A DNA stretch of 64,000 nucleotides. It comes from Oscheius tipulae. Its lineage: Eukaryota > Nematoda > Chromadorea > Rhabditida > Rhabditidae. The stretch covers positions 9,672,001 through 9,736,000 of the forward strand of contig JASJZH010000004.1 of assembly GCA_037178975.1 (NCBI GenBank). The letters run 5' to 3'. Position numbers and translations under genes: made by a program. Under the pieces are notes generated by a model. The model was not told where the DNA came from. It worked only from the letters and a program-made list of their open reading frames with translations, and ran no database searches. Of this stretch, positions 25,301-36,414 are shown piece by piece. Within the stretch, counting starts at the first letter, position 1, and every line of letters starts with the position of its first letter.

Positions 25301-26786
25301 TGCGTGCGGACACACCGACGGATGTCGTTGCGCATTAGAATAAGAGAGGCATTAGATCAAACTGATCGGAAGAAGCTAGATTTTTAAACATGACCAAATT
25401 TCTATCGAATTGCTTATGCCGTATATTGTGACATGTTTAGCCCCTCTTTCCACACAAAAAAGGTAACTCTAGATACGACTGGGTATATCGTTCCCACACA
25501 TATTCTACTTTTTCTTGAAACAAAGAGGACTGAAGTTTCTTCCCGTCATATGCCTGGTCATTTACGCTATGAGACAATTTCAGGGCTCATTTGGGAGGAG
25601 GGGAGGGGAAAGAAAGAGACAAGTACACGACAGGGACAGAGATTAGGACAGAAAATAACGTTCCTACCTTCGATGTGACATAGACCAAAGCCTCCTCCTT
25701 CGTCTTGATGTTATGAGTGATGCAGTCTTCCAAGGTGAGCTTTAACGCGTCAATGTATCGTTCCTCATCATCCGCGGCCACGGAACTCACAAACTCGGCG
25801 TCGGACAGGATTCCCATGGCCTGAAAAGTTTTTTTAATTGTAAAATTTATTGTAAAGATACCTTGAAAATGATGGAGACGGGAACATCGTCGGTGAGCTG
25901 ATTATGTCGAACGAGATACTTGCCACGCTTCACAATCACATAGGTTTTGCTTTTGCGCTCGCTCGTGGAGGAGAGCACCTGGAAACGGCTGTGATCTAAC
26001 GGGATATTGTCAAGCTCGGGACTCGAACCTGAGACCTTCCGCTTACTTCGGTCTCCTACCTACTGCGCCACTTGTAAGAAGGTAATTTTCGGAAACAAAA
26101 ACAGATGCAAGTGCCCACCTCGCACTGCAGCTCCTTATTTGAGTTCCTGCCAATCATGAGACGATTTTTCGATAGCTGTTCCTGAATGAGGACGACTTTT
26201 TCCGAGCCTCTAACGACGAAATATCCTCCCGGATCGTAGGGGCACTCCTGGACGCGGGCCAGCTCCTCCTCGGCCAGATCTCGGAGCACGCATTTGCTGG
26301 ATCGTAGCATAATCGGCATGCGTCCAATGACCAGATCCTTCTTGATGACTTTCTGATTTCCTCGGGTGTACTCGACGTCTACGGTGATTGGGGCCGAGTA
26401 GGTCATGTCCCGGAGACGGCATTCGTGCGGCGTAATCTTGTCATGGATCTGATTCAGTCCCTCCTCGCTGGACGGTTTTCCTACTCGGATGTCGAGGTAT
26501 CTGAAGCGATTTCTTGTGGAAAAGCCATAAAATTTGGTGGAAAAATAGCTAGAAACCCAAAAAAATGAGCTTACTTGAGATAGAAGTTGGGGTTAGCGTC
26601 GCTGGTGATTTTCTGATTCGACATCATGATATTCTTGATGTCCTCGTTGACGAGGTAGTCGAAACTGACCAGATGCTGCTTCACGAGGCCGCGGACCTTG
26701 AGGAAGGCCGGGACGAGCTTCCATTTGTCCTCGAGGGTGAGACGATCGTCTCTCTGGCCGGAAGGGCCACGGCTTTCTGGTGGCAT
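19360..26786 (-). CDS. rpc-2: RNA polymerase III second-largest subunit (RPC2/POLR3B)
   Basis: Start 26786 ([14 protein letters not shown]) follows a TTTTTCAG acceptor; stop TAG 19360. In order the exons give [39 protein letters not shown] (26370), [35 protein letters not shown] (24920), [20 protein letters not shown] (24270), [18 protein letters not shown] (23510), [18 protein letters not shown] (21940), [20 protein letters not shown] (20950), [19 protein letters not shown] (20450) and a C-terminal zinc ribbon [16 protein letters not shown] (19480-19530). The wording at these blocks matches POLR3B rather than RPB2 or RPA2. It forms part of the active centre and clamp of Pol III, which makes tRNA, 5S and U6 RNA. 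About 1,150 residues. The gene sits between POP1 and the importin-like gene, same strand. Two introns carry tRNA-like repeats. Confidence 0.95.
23855..23925. repeat. Short palindromic repeat
   Basis: ATGTTCTGCGAAGTTGTAG is followed in inverse by CTACAACTTTGTAGAACA. The same core (TTCTGCAAAGTTGTAG / CTACAACTTTGCAGAA) recurs near 28165-28210 and 55890. It lies within a Pol III subunit intron. Confidence 0.6.
23970..24027 (-). repeat. tRNA-like relic
   Basis: The minus strand carries GGTTCGATCC (box B) and perfectly complementary 7-nt ends ATCTGGC and GCCAGAT, but only 58 nt in all, so an arm is missing. It sits in an intron of the Pol III subunit gene. More likely a tRNA-derived repeat than a working tRNA. 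Confidence 0.35.
25250..25300 (-). repeat. tRNA-like repeat (5' half)
   Basis: On the minus strand CTTACAAATAGCTCAGCAGG leads into GTAGCGCGC and a hairpin GGCTATGAAGCC, like the D and anticodon arms of a tRNA. The T arm is degenerate. It shares its CTTACAA head with the repeat at 25995-26075. Confidence 0.4.
25995..26075 (-). repeat. tRNA-like repeat with box A and box B
   Basis: On the minus strand CTTACAAGTGGCGCAGTAGG (box A region) is followed 35 nt later by GGTTCGAGTCCC (box B). The anticodon and acceptor stems pair only partly. It is inside a Pol III subunit intron. A SINE head or tRNA pseudogene. Confidence 0.45.
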
Positions 26787-27593
26787 TCCTGCTGAAAAAT
26801 GAGTTAATGAGAGAGAAAAAGAGCATGAAAAAAATGGGAACAATCTGGGGGAAGCGCTTTCTCTGGTAGATTTTCAGTGACTGTGGTCCAAAAACTGGTA
26901 GCTTGGGCAGGCACGAAACTACTCGAAACATAGCAGAAATATGCGTATGAGAGAACAGCTGATATAATTCATATAATTCAGGAAGCAATCATGTTTGAAG
27001 GCCAGAATGACGAAAAGAATAATGACGGAACAAAACAACGTGGAGCTATGAAGGGCACGCTAACTTTTTATTCTAACAAGGTTCTCACGTTCCAAAATCA
27101 CGTAGCGGTTTAGTTTAAGAGTTTGTAAAGTAACAGCAATGCTGCAGAGCCTGTTTGCACAATAAGGAAAAATCAAATTAGAAGAAATGAAAGAACTTGT
27201 GAACACGATATATTGTGCATTTTTTCAAACTAGGTTCAACGAAAAGCTTCAGACCTTGTAAGATATCAAACTTTCAGTCTAACGAGTCATTTCAGCTCCA
27301 AAAATCACAAAAGAATTAACTAAACAAGCTTGGAGAACTAGAGAAGGTGGTCTAAGAGAATGAAATCCAAGTTGAATAAGACGAATGGGCTAAGAAAAAA
27401 ATGCGCGTTTGACGGAAATTGTTTGGTGTTTTGCCCCAAAGTTTAAATTTGCTCATTGTTTTTTTTTTCGGAGAGCTCTTGGCAAATTTTTCGACAGCTT
27501 TTGACACGTTTGCGAGATATAATAGACTTATTGAACCTAGGCAAGAAGTACAATGAGAAAGCAAGAATTTATGCAAAACGTGCAGGGGTAAGC

Positions 27594-27745
27594 CGCGAGA
27601 ATCAGCTATTTCGGGGGGTCAAGGTGAGGTTTTTCAATGTTGTCAAAAACAAATCAATGTTACTCAAAGTTGTAGCATTTATTCTGCTCTAGAACTTTGC
27701 AAAACATCGCAAAGCTGAGAAAAATCATCTTGACTCCGAAATAGC
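27594..27745. repeat. Imperfect palindrome in the gap between POP1 and RPC2 genes
   Basis: CAGCTATTTCGGGGGGTCAAGG at the left is matched in inverse by TCATCTTGACTCCGAAATAGC at the right. The 1.6-kb gap 26787-28412 contains this and the next palindrome but no gene I can support. Confidence 0.6.
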
Positions 27746-28064
27746 CGATTTCCGGTGAGCATGAATTTTTGGCCTGGCCAGAGACACTTTTCGGGCCCAA
27801 AACACGTCTGGTGGCACAATAGAAGCCTTCCAGCTGACAGAAGTAAGCATTCCGATTGACCAAGCCTCGAGACTAGAGTAGTGCACGAGTAGCAAAGTAG
27901 AAGTCAGGGTCTTGCTGTCATCTTCGTCTTTTTAGGTCTTCCAAGATAGCTAAAGTCACCAATTCTTCCACAAGCACAAACTTCTTGAGACTACACTTGT
28001 TTACAGAAGAGACTTGAAAAAGCACAAGGAGCTATTCCGGCATAGTCTGTCCAAGAAAAAGAGC

Positions 28065-28265
28065 CGTAAAAGCTCTGATATAAGCACCCCTTACATAAGA
28101 GATACGCAATTATGTATGTGCGTTTTTCGGGGTCAAGATGACCTTTTCCGACTAACTGATGTTAGCAATGTTGTAGAGCAGATCACAGGCTACAACTTTG
28201 CAGAACATCAGTAAGACGGAAAAGATCGGCCTGACCACCGAAAAACGCAAATACGTAATTGTATT
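28065..28265. repeat. Hairpin repeat, CGCAAATACGTAATTG family
   Basis: Left arm ATACGCAATTATGTATGTGCG and GTTTTTCGGGGTCAAGATG is inverted at the right as CTGACCACCGAAAAACGCAA then ATACGTAATTGTATT. The centre holds a nested palindrome, GTTGTAGAGCAGATCACAGG then CTACAACTTTGCAGAAC. Related arms occur at 32605-32745, 32925-33010 and 55836-55925. Confidence 0.65.
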
Positions 28266-28412
28266 TTGTACTATATTTTCTGTTTATCTGCGAAATGTCG
28301 TGTTCTGAAAGAAAAACACCAGAAAGTACCCGATTTATGTCACGAAAATCAAAACAAAAAAGTAACGATAAAGATGGTAACAATAATAGAAAACAATAAC
28401 AGGACAAAATAC

Positions 28413-31400
28413 TTACAATTCGATGGCCTGTCGGAGCAGGGTGACCTTGGCCGGATGGTAATATTTCGAGGTTATGTTTCGAAGAAACAGAATCCTGCCC
28501 ATTTCGACGATTTTGGGAAGGGAGCTGACCGGTACCATAGCTAGAGCCGTTCCCTTGGCCGCGGTGAAGGAATAGTCGCCACGAAGGACTCGACCGACTG
28601 TTTCTCTGAAGAAAATGGGGCGTTTTTTATGACCAAAAATGATGGTACCTGGAGGCAGAATGCCTGTAGCTGGCTCGATTCTTCTCCTCCTCTTCCTGGT
28701 TCCGCTCAGCCAGACGCTCCTTCTGTACTTCTACACGTCGTTTCTTCGCCTCCTTCTTCTTGCGGTTCAGAATCTTCCTCTTGGCGGCTCTGAAAGAAGT
28801 CGAACTATAGTTATGGACTCTTCGACTGTCTCTCTCCTTTCTGATTTCCAACAAGATACTCCAAATCAATACCCAGACTGTTAAGACTTTCTAATCGGGC
28901 TTAGAGTTAGCGTTTTAATAGATTCTGGAAGACTGAACCGCATGCCTAATTTTGAGCCATAAAATTATAGCCAAAGAGACAGAACATACGGCCAGATAGC
29001 TTTTGCCAAAACAAAGTAGACTAAAAGTTCTAATCCGGACAATTCAAACCAAAAGATTACCCAAGAGCTACTCCGGCTTTGGAACAAGAGCAGAAGTTCC
29101 GCCGCGGTACTAGACAATTTATTCTTGCGGCCATCGTAGGATTATTCTACAGGGATATGTAGTATTCATGCAGCTCAGATGTTTCAGAATGAAACTTCCG
29201 CCTATACGAACAGGCCGAAAAGTTGTAATGTAGCTCAAAGTTATAAGGGAAACAGCGCTTTGGCGACTTACTTATTAATAATTGCTACTTACGTTACTTA
29301 TGTTTCGTTACCAATGTTTTGGTACACTACAATCAAAGGTTTCTTACATAGTTTGATACCTATCCTACAGGAAAAAAAATGTATAACTCACTTGTCCACA
29401 TTTTTGCAGCTGGAAAAGAGCGGTTTCAGCGAAATCTGCTTCTCTCGAGTCGACGGATCCAAAGACACGATATCTTTCCATTCACGCTTATCCTCCTTCT
29501 TCTCCATCTCGAGGTTCTCGATCCCGTTGCTCATTTCGGACGACTCTTCAACACCGTTTTTGTCCACCTCACGAAGAAGAAACGGCTTGCCCTGATACTG
29601 ACATTCGCGAATCTGGAGTTTTGTTTTGGTATGAGACAGAAAAGCCGTACCTTGACAAGATCCTCCGTTTTAGGCAGACTGATCAGGGCGAATCGCTTGG
29701 GACGTCCTCGAGCTAGACAGCAGAGCTGGACAGCAATCATGGCCGTCTTGTGCTCTGAGAGGATGGCTTCTGGAAATAACAAAATGTTAATAAAAATGAC
29801 ACATTCTTTGTAATGTGGAATTTTACGGAATCGGATTTCGAAACTTTTCCAAACGAAACCTTGCTTTTTTCCATAGTGGCACAGTTTGAGTCTCTGGGAG
29901 TATCACCCTCAAATTCAGTGCACTTTTTGGTTCGATTCTTTGGTCATCTTTGCCTATTCAGCCATAATTTAAGAGAAAAAAAGTTACCTGGCTTCTTTCC
30001 CTTGTCTTTTATCCAGTCATCAATTGCCAGAAGGGCTCGTCGATCTCGAAGAACGTAGGTCTGGAAACAGGTTTAATCTATTCCGACCTCTTTTGAACAA
30101 AGGTATCGTGTCTTTTTCGGTAAAAGTTCAAAGTGGTTTCGGGACAAGCTATAATGCTTCCTAAACAACGACCTACCTGCTTAGTCTCTTCTCCCCCAGT
30201 CCAATTGCTGACCAGCTGGGGAAACTCGAAGCTGTAGGGAAACTTGACCGAGAGCTTCTTCCAGTGTCGGACCCGCCGATTATGGGGTCTCTTCTCGTGT
30301 TTCAGTTCCAATTCTTCTCTGACCCGAGTGGATTCTCTGCTTCCCGCGTCGGTGTCCAGGTAATCGGCTGGAAATGCCAGACAGCCGGCCTCATGATGTG
30401 CCGCTCCGTCGTCACGGAGCCCGGACGCGTGAGCTGTCTGCATCTGGGCCGAAACCCACAGATCACGGCCTAAAATTACAATACTATAAGAATTAGCGAG
30501 GGGAAGTACCGAATCCGGTGGGAGCGATGACCTCGACACCGTCCAGAGACTCCTGTTTGCCGGTTCCTTGATGACGAATAATGACTAGGATAGGGATTTT
30601 GGCTGGGGTCTCGGTGGCTCCGCCGACGGGACGTCCCTTCAGCCTGTTCATTTCCTGGTCTGTGAGCCTGAAAAGAGAGCGGTTGGATATGGTAAAAAGT
30701 CTGATAGATAATGGTACTTTTGCCAGTGATAGAATGGACAAAAGTAACAACTTCCTATTGGTCAAGTAGTAACGATGGGTTCGGGCACAAAATGAATCTA
30801 TGTACTTGCCTACTTACAGTATTCTGTGTTTTCCATGCGTAACGTGTTGTTTTCCGCATTAGTTGCCCCTTTGTGCCTTACCCGGAGAGACTCGAGCCTA
30901 GTGTTTGGGTTCTCAAAAGTTCCAAGCTTGTAAGATTCAAAAGTAGCGATAATACCCACCTATTCTTCAGCGCCTCTATCCTCTTCTCCCTGCTCCAGAA
31001 ATCTGCTACCGGGCAAGAGACTTGTCCCATCTCCTCCTCCTCCTTTCCGGCTGGAACCTTTGGCGCCCTGAGCTTCGAGACACGAGGATCCTCGACGAGC
31101 AGAGAAAAGACTCGCGAATCCGGTACCTCATCGATCCTGGCCAATTTTCTCCATACTGTGTGACTCTCCTCATAGGTCGATTGACTCGACAGTTGGACAG
31201 CTGCCCGCACCACGTCCAGAGACTTTGGTCCGTAGAAACGGAAGCGAACAAGTTGATCTTTCAGGTCCTCCATCTAAATTTCCCTTGTCTCTACCAACAG
31301 TGATCAACAAAATACCGTAACCTGTCCGTCGGTGGAACTATACACATCCGTCAGAATCTGGCAGCTTCGCAGCTTCCAGTCTTCGTAGGTCTTTGGAATT

Positions 31401-34400
31401 TCTGTCAATTCTTCTTTTTCATTTTCACCGTGCTTTGGCTCTTTTTTTAGGGAGAGAGCAGATATGAGGAGAGGGAGAAGATCATCTCTGCTCGTGGGAT
31501 GAATCCAGATGGCGAGGGAGATCTTGGAGCTGAAAAACGGGGGGCTTAAAGAGAAAAACAAAGTTTGAGCTGCCCGTACCGATTTTCTTCCAGTGCAATT
31601 TGCTCTACAGTATACTGAACGCTGTTTACAAGGGAACATACCACGAACTAGTCTTACACCCAAAGGCGTACCTTCTTTCAAGACAACGTGACTATCGACC
31701 TCTTCGGTACCAGCATCGTTTTCTGCAGCCTCGAGGAATTCAAGAAGTTCACCGAAGTATCTTTTTGGGGGCAGCATGTAACTGTTACTTGTAGAAATTT
31801 TCAATTTCTCGTTTCGACATTAGCGGCACCGTTCCGATTACCCTTCAAGGCTACTTTTTACATAGAATTGTTGGGATCTTATCATGATTCTCAGCCAATT
31901 CCTGACGGTATGGACTGTTTCCCTTATGAACTATTCTCATAAAGACATTCACAAATGGCTCTTACAAGTTTCCCAAGAGTCCAGCCGGGTCAATCTATTC
32001 AATTCTGCAATCGACGATAGTAGCGACGTCTTTACGGGAATGCATATAATCGATTATTGGAAGATCACCGAGAAACACGCCAAAGTTAGGACGCGTCCTG
32101 TCGTCTTCGATTTAACAGGTTCTTTCGTAGGTGACTATTTGTGGTGTCTATTTGCTGTCCGTCTGTCTGTCATGGTATCTGCACAATTGCTTGTCAACAC
32201 TAATACTCAAAAAACTGACAAGTCATTTCACGCAGCCTGTTCTAAGCCAAGAGCAAAGGACTTCGAAGCTGCCGTCGGCAGCTGGTGTGGAACAACCTGC
32301 AGATTACGAGTTCTGGGGAAACTATTGCGACTAAACTTTTCCAGAGTTATCGTTTCTCTCTTACTCTCAATGTTTACCCGTTTGTTGTTGTATGAAGTAT
32401 CATTTGCTAGTGGTATTATTCAAGCCATCACGACAGCTACGATAAACGGTGCAGAATTGTGCTTTATTAGTAAAGAGGATTTGTAGCTGCTATCGTACAG
32501 CAAAATTTTGACAGTAGTCCAGTCCACAGCCCCCAGTTGAAGTCAAGAATCTACGAAGTAGTGTGTTTAGAATGTAGCTCTACTTCCAGTCCATGGAAAC
32601 CAATATACCGTATTTCTTCTAATATAAGCACCTCCTTCTGTAAGAAATTCGCGTTTTTCGGTGGTCAAGACGATCCCGAAAAACGCAAATACGTAATTGC
32701 GTATTTCTTACGTAAGGGATACTTATATTAGAGTTTTACGGTATGCTCTTTTTCTTGAACTTGGTACTGTTTTCGAGCTAACACGCAACTTGTTCTGGCA
32801 AGTCTAGCCAAAGATGACAAGTTCTAGTTAGTCTACTCGTCAGCAACGCCTCTAGGAGGATCGCTAGTTATCTAGGGTATTTCATACGAAAATTTGTACA
32901 ATTCAAACAGGAAAACAACGTTATTTGCGTTTTTCGGGATCGTCTTGACCACCGAAAAACGCGAATTTCTTACAGAAGGGGGTGCTTATATTAGACGAAA
33001 TACGGTAAGCATCACAAACGACGATTGTTCCCGGTAATAAGGGTGACAATCGCCCGTTGAGCTCAATCTACAGCAAATGCCTACAATTCCGGCAAAAAAA
33101 CTGTCAACTCGTCCCCTGGCATTCTACCCCCAAAGAAATTTACCAGTGTCTGTGCTAGCAGTATAACTGTGTCTGATGTCAACTAATCAACCTGTTGGAA
33201 AACATCATTTTAAGGCTCAAAGTCTGGGCAAAAACCATTTTTTACGCTCGAAAATATGACAAACATGCAAAATTATTGGAAAAACCAACCCATTTCGACT
33301 CCACTGAAACCTGGCCGGTCCTAGTAGTCCTTGCGGATAGAAGCCCGGTCTGTAGAGCAACGTCGACATCTCGTAGAGCCCACCTAGGGCGCTTTTGAAT
33401 GCAAAGGTAGGGCTGACAGTCACGGCGCAGAAGGCCTTCAGTTTCTCGAGGAGGACCTCTTGGGACGGGCCTGTGATCTAAATTTCGCCAATTTTTGGCG
33501 GGAAATGAGGGAAAATAGTACTAAGAAACAGTTGAGATAGCTCTTGTCGCGGACGGTGCAGTGGCGCATCGAGTTGCGGTAGATTGGACGGAAGTTGCGC
33601 TGGTAACAGCGATCCGGCAGGCGGTAGCCCCATCGCTCGACCATGTGGAAGCGCTTAGCATGCCAAATGTGCGTCTCCAGCCAGACGGCCTTCTTCTGGC
33701 GGCGAATGTAGTTCTGAAAACAAGGAAGGTTAAGGTTCATTGTGCAATTTTGGTTTCTTTTCTGACAAATCTTTCTCAGCAAAAATATGAAGACTTCATC
33801 CAACAAAACTTGCAAAGATTTACTGCTTTTTACGCTAACAAATAGACAAATTAGGTGAGTCTAACCTGGCCTAGACCTTCTCAAAGTTTCCACGAGTGTA
33901 TTATAGTCTGTTCAAGGTTAACGGCTGCCTATTGTAGAGTTTTTCTTCGCGGAGCTGGCATGGCGGGTCCCACGAAGGGAAAATGTACAGTATGCCGCCA
34001 GTTAACCCCGTTTCTGAGCAGACTATACAACAAGTCTATGTCGTTTCTCGTCCCAAATATCAAAACGGTAAAGCGAAAATCACCTACCAGTAGCAGATTC
34101 CTCGTCCTTCTCCGAAAGAATCGACAGGGGGGTTTCTTGCGATGATTGCTGATCAGGAACGAGCTGGCAAACTTTCTCAGACCCTTCGGGAATCTTCGAA
34201 TCTCATAGGCCATGGCTCGACGCCTCATGTGCCTCGGCAGACGTTGTGCTGCCGTCCTCGGTCCTTTGGTCACCTCTCCAGACACGAGACGGGCATTATC
34301 TACTACCTATTTTCCCATAATTCAGGACTAAAAACGAATTCTTACCTTCAAAAGGTCGGCGATCTGGGCGGCTCTCTTCTCGACAAAGTCTTTGACTCGG

Positions 34401-34432
34401 ACAAGGGAGGAAAACTCCTCCTTTTCGGACAT
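28413..34432 (-). CDS. popl-1: Ribonuclease P/MRP protein subunit POP1
   Basis: Start 34432 (MSEKEEFSSLVRVKDFVEKR), stop TAA 28413-28415. N-terminal POP1 block: TKGPRTAAQRLPRHMRRRAM (34260), YEIRRFPKGLRKFA, then WLETHIWHAKRFHMVERWGY (33680). Middle: DQLVRFRFYGPKSLDVV and RVFSLLVEDPRVSKL (31100-31250). POPLD-type block: IPILVIIRHQG (30590) leading to APTGFG. C-terminal: KFPYSFEFPQLVSNWTGG (30210), a lysine-rich stretch KILNRKKKEAKKRRVEVQKE (28760), and a final segment ending AKVTLLRQAIEL, much like the AIEV end of animal POP1. It is the large RNA-binding protein of nuclear RNase P and RNase MRP (tRNA 5' ends, rRNA). Starts 166 bp after the mrps-17 stop with an acceptor-like GATTTAG, so co-transcription is likely. 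One intron (about 31,770-33,290) is filled with repeats. Confidence 0.9.
32483..32880 (+). repeat. Relic related to the terminal-inverted-repeat element at 58831
   Basis: TTTGTAGCTGC...TACAGC and TTTTGACAG at the start, and CTGGCAAGTCTAGCCAAAGA near 32796, then TCAGCAACGCCTC, are shared in the same order with 58831-59214. A hairpin repeat has landed inside it. Within the large POP1 intron. Confidence 0.5.
32605..32745. repeat. Hairpin repeat, CGCAAATACGTAATTG family
   Basis: The ends TACCGTATTTC and its inverse near 32740 (TTTTACGGTA), with arms TAATATAAG...GTAAGAAATTCGCG and inverse ...GCGTATTTCTTACG, form a stem of about 65 bp. A further arm of the same family, in opposite orientation, lies at 32925-33010. 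Confidence 0.7.
32925..33010. repeat. Hairpin-family arm, opposite orientation
   Basis: TTGCGTTTTTCGGGATCGTC, TTGACCACCGAAAAACGCG and AAATACGGTA reproduce in inverse the repeat at 32605-32745, with which it could pair over about 80 bp. Confidence 0.6.
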
Positions 34433-34597
34433 TTTCACCTAAATCCTAACTTTTTCCTTCCTAAAGTCAGCGAATTGGGCATAAATAACCTGGACAAAAA
34501 CCATGGAAAAAGGCACCAAAATCGATGAAAAACAAAGCTTTACGACAAAATCAACAATCTACAACGGGGTGACTACGAAAATCGTCTAAAAATGGGA

Positions 34598-35834
34598 CTA
34601 AATGGTGACTTCCTTCTTCTGCTCCTCGAGCTTCTGCTGCTGGACGGCTCGTCGCTCTTCGAAGAGCAGACTGTCCTGTTCGAGGGGCTGGTCGACGACG
34701 GTCTCCACAAGCTGTCTTCGCAGCTCCTGCTCGTCGGCAAAAACGTCCTTCAGCACGCGCTTTCCGGTCACGGGATCCACGACGTTTCCTGCAAAACCCT
34801 AGTCATTTGGACATCTCAATTGACCGGAGTTAGTGTAATCTGCCCGCCCACTATCTCCGTATTCTCAAAATACAAGTCTCTGATGGCACAGTATTATTGG
34901 TTCTACCCTGTCAAAAGTCTTTGAGTGACCATCCTACAGAAATACCAGAAGTACTAGTGTCACTTGACATTGGATCCTGACAAGTCTTGGTATTAGCCTT
35001 GACGAGTCAACTAAGGAGGAGACATTCCGCCTGAAATCTCCTGACTTGTCAACCTTTATCCTATCAATTGCTAGCAGTTTGACTAGGAGAAGCGCCAGAA
35101 CACTCGTCTTTCTGGCCAGTTGTCGGACCCTGAGAGGATCGTTGCCGACCCTGCATCTTAGTCGAGACAGTGTATCTCCCGAAAACCTTTGGTAGGACAT
35201 TGTCTTGTGACAAAAAACCCTATAAAGAAGCTGAATTGACAGGTAAAACTATACCTTTCTCATTTTAGACAATGTTCTGTATGCGTAAAGGTCACGTCGT
35301 GATCCGCAATTTCTGAGATCTCGAGCACTACATCACCAACAGTCAACTGATGAGGGATTGCTACTTGGGCAAAATCAGCAGGAGAACCTTTTGTCTAATT
35401 CAGAAACGACCGTGGAAGGAAGATCCCAGGCGAAGGCGCCGCGTAGAAAACCAGTTGACCCATGTATATTACACCAATTTTCGACAACAGGAGATGAAAA
35501 CCTACCAAATTGAAAGACGATACTGTCGACAGAATGTGAGACGTTGGCTGTCGGTCTCTGTGATCCCTCGATTCGCTTGATCAGTACCGTGTCCCCGAGT
35601 GCAGCCTGGGACTGTCGATCCAGGGCCCAGTAGTCAAATGATCGGGCAAAGTACTTCTTCAGATAGATGTTGAACTCGTTCAGCGTGCATCGGACCTACT
35701 TTTCTGTTATTATTCGAAAAAAGAACGAATACCTTAGCGCAGGGTATCCTCTCAAGACCGATATTGCTTGTCTGGACGATTTTGCCCATCATTAGCTCTG
35801 TTCCGACACGCGTGCGGAAGATTGACTTAGGCAT
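34598..35834 (-). CDS. mrps-17: Mitochondrial small ribosomal subunit protein uS17m (MRPS17)
   Basis: Three exons. Exon 1 from ATG 35834: MPKSIFRTRVGTELMMGKIV, then QTSNIGLERIPCAK. Exon 2 (about 35,510-35,700): VRCTLNEFNIYLKKYFARSF, YWALDRQSQAALGDTVLIKR, ending VFQFG. Exon 3 (34598-34791): VVDPVTGKRVLKDVFADEQE and a charged C-terminal tail to TAG at 34598. The GKIVQTSNIG...DTVLIKRIEG pattern is the uS17 OB-fold that binds rRNA; the tail is as in animal mitochondrial S17. About 160 residues. An acceptor-like ATTTCCAG lies just before the ATG. The second intron, near 34,792-35,508, is about 0.7 kb with repeats. It lies directly upstream of POP1 on the same strand; I recall the same neighbour pair in C. 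elegans but could not check this. Confidence 0.85.
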
Positions 35835-36414
35835 GACTCCTGGAAATGGTTTCCTGAAGGAAAAATGATCAAAATGGAGAGGAAAAACAGGCTTAGAGAA
35901 TCTTTCCAAGGAACTTGTAACTCCCAGGTGACAAAAACTATTTCAAAGAAAATTCATCGAACTAGAAATCCATGAAATGACTGTACAAGCTCACCAAAGT
36001 TATGGAAAAGTTGCAGAGTGGACAGATATTCAAAACTGATCAGAGAGAAGGTTTTTCTTCGGGTCGAAATGATAAAGAAGACAGTAAAGCTCTCAATCAA
36101 GCTTGCTCTCAGATTCTCCTGATACGTTACAAAAAATTACAAAGTCAAAAAAAAACAATCACGAGTTGGTCTTTTCACGCTTTCAAAGATTTCCACACCA
36201 CCAGAATTAGCCTGTATCTGTTCACCTTGCTTTAACAGCGTTTAGACGCCTTACGGCTCTTTTATCGGTAAAATGACACGAATCATACCGTGAAGAGCAA
36301 GTATAAGCAATGGTCAGCGACCTATAACAACATCTTCTCTCATCCACATTCCCAAATCGTTTAATCACAAAGCACGAGCCAAAAATGTACAATAACAGAG
36401 AAAGTGGATGAGTA

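Noticed and set aside
28413-28421. POP1 stop overlaps a perfect donor (TT|GTAAGT), hinting at one more exon
   Set aside because: The protein already ends like animal POP1 (AIEL versus AIEV), and no convincing exon follows before the Pol III gene.
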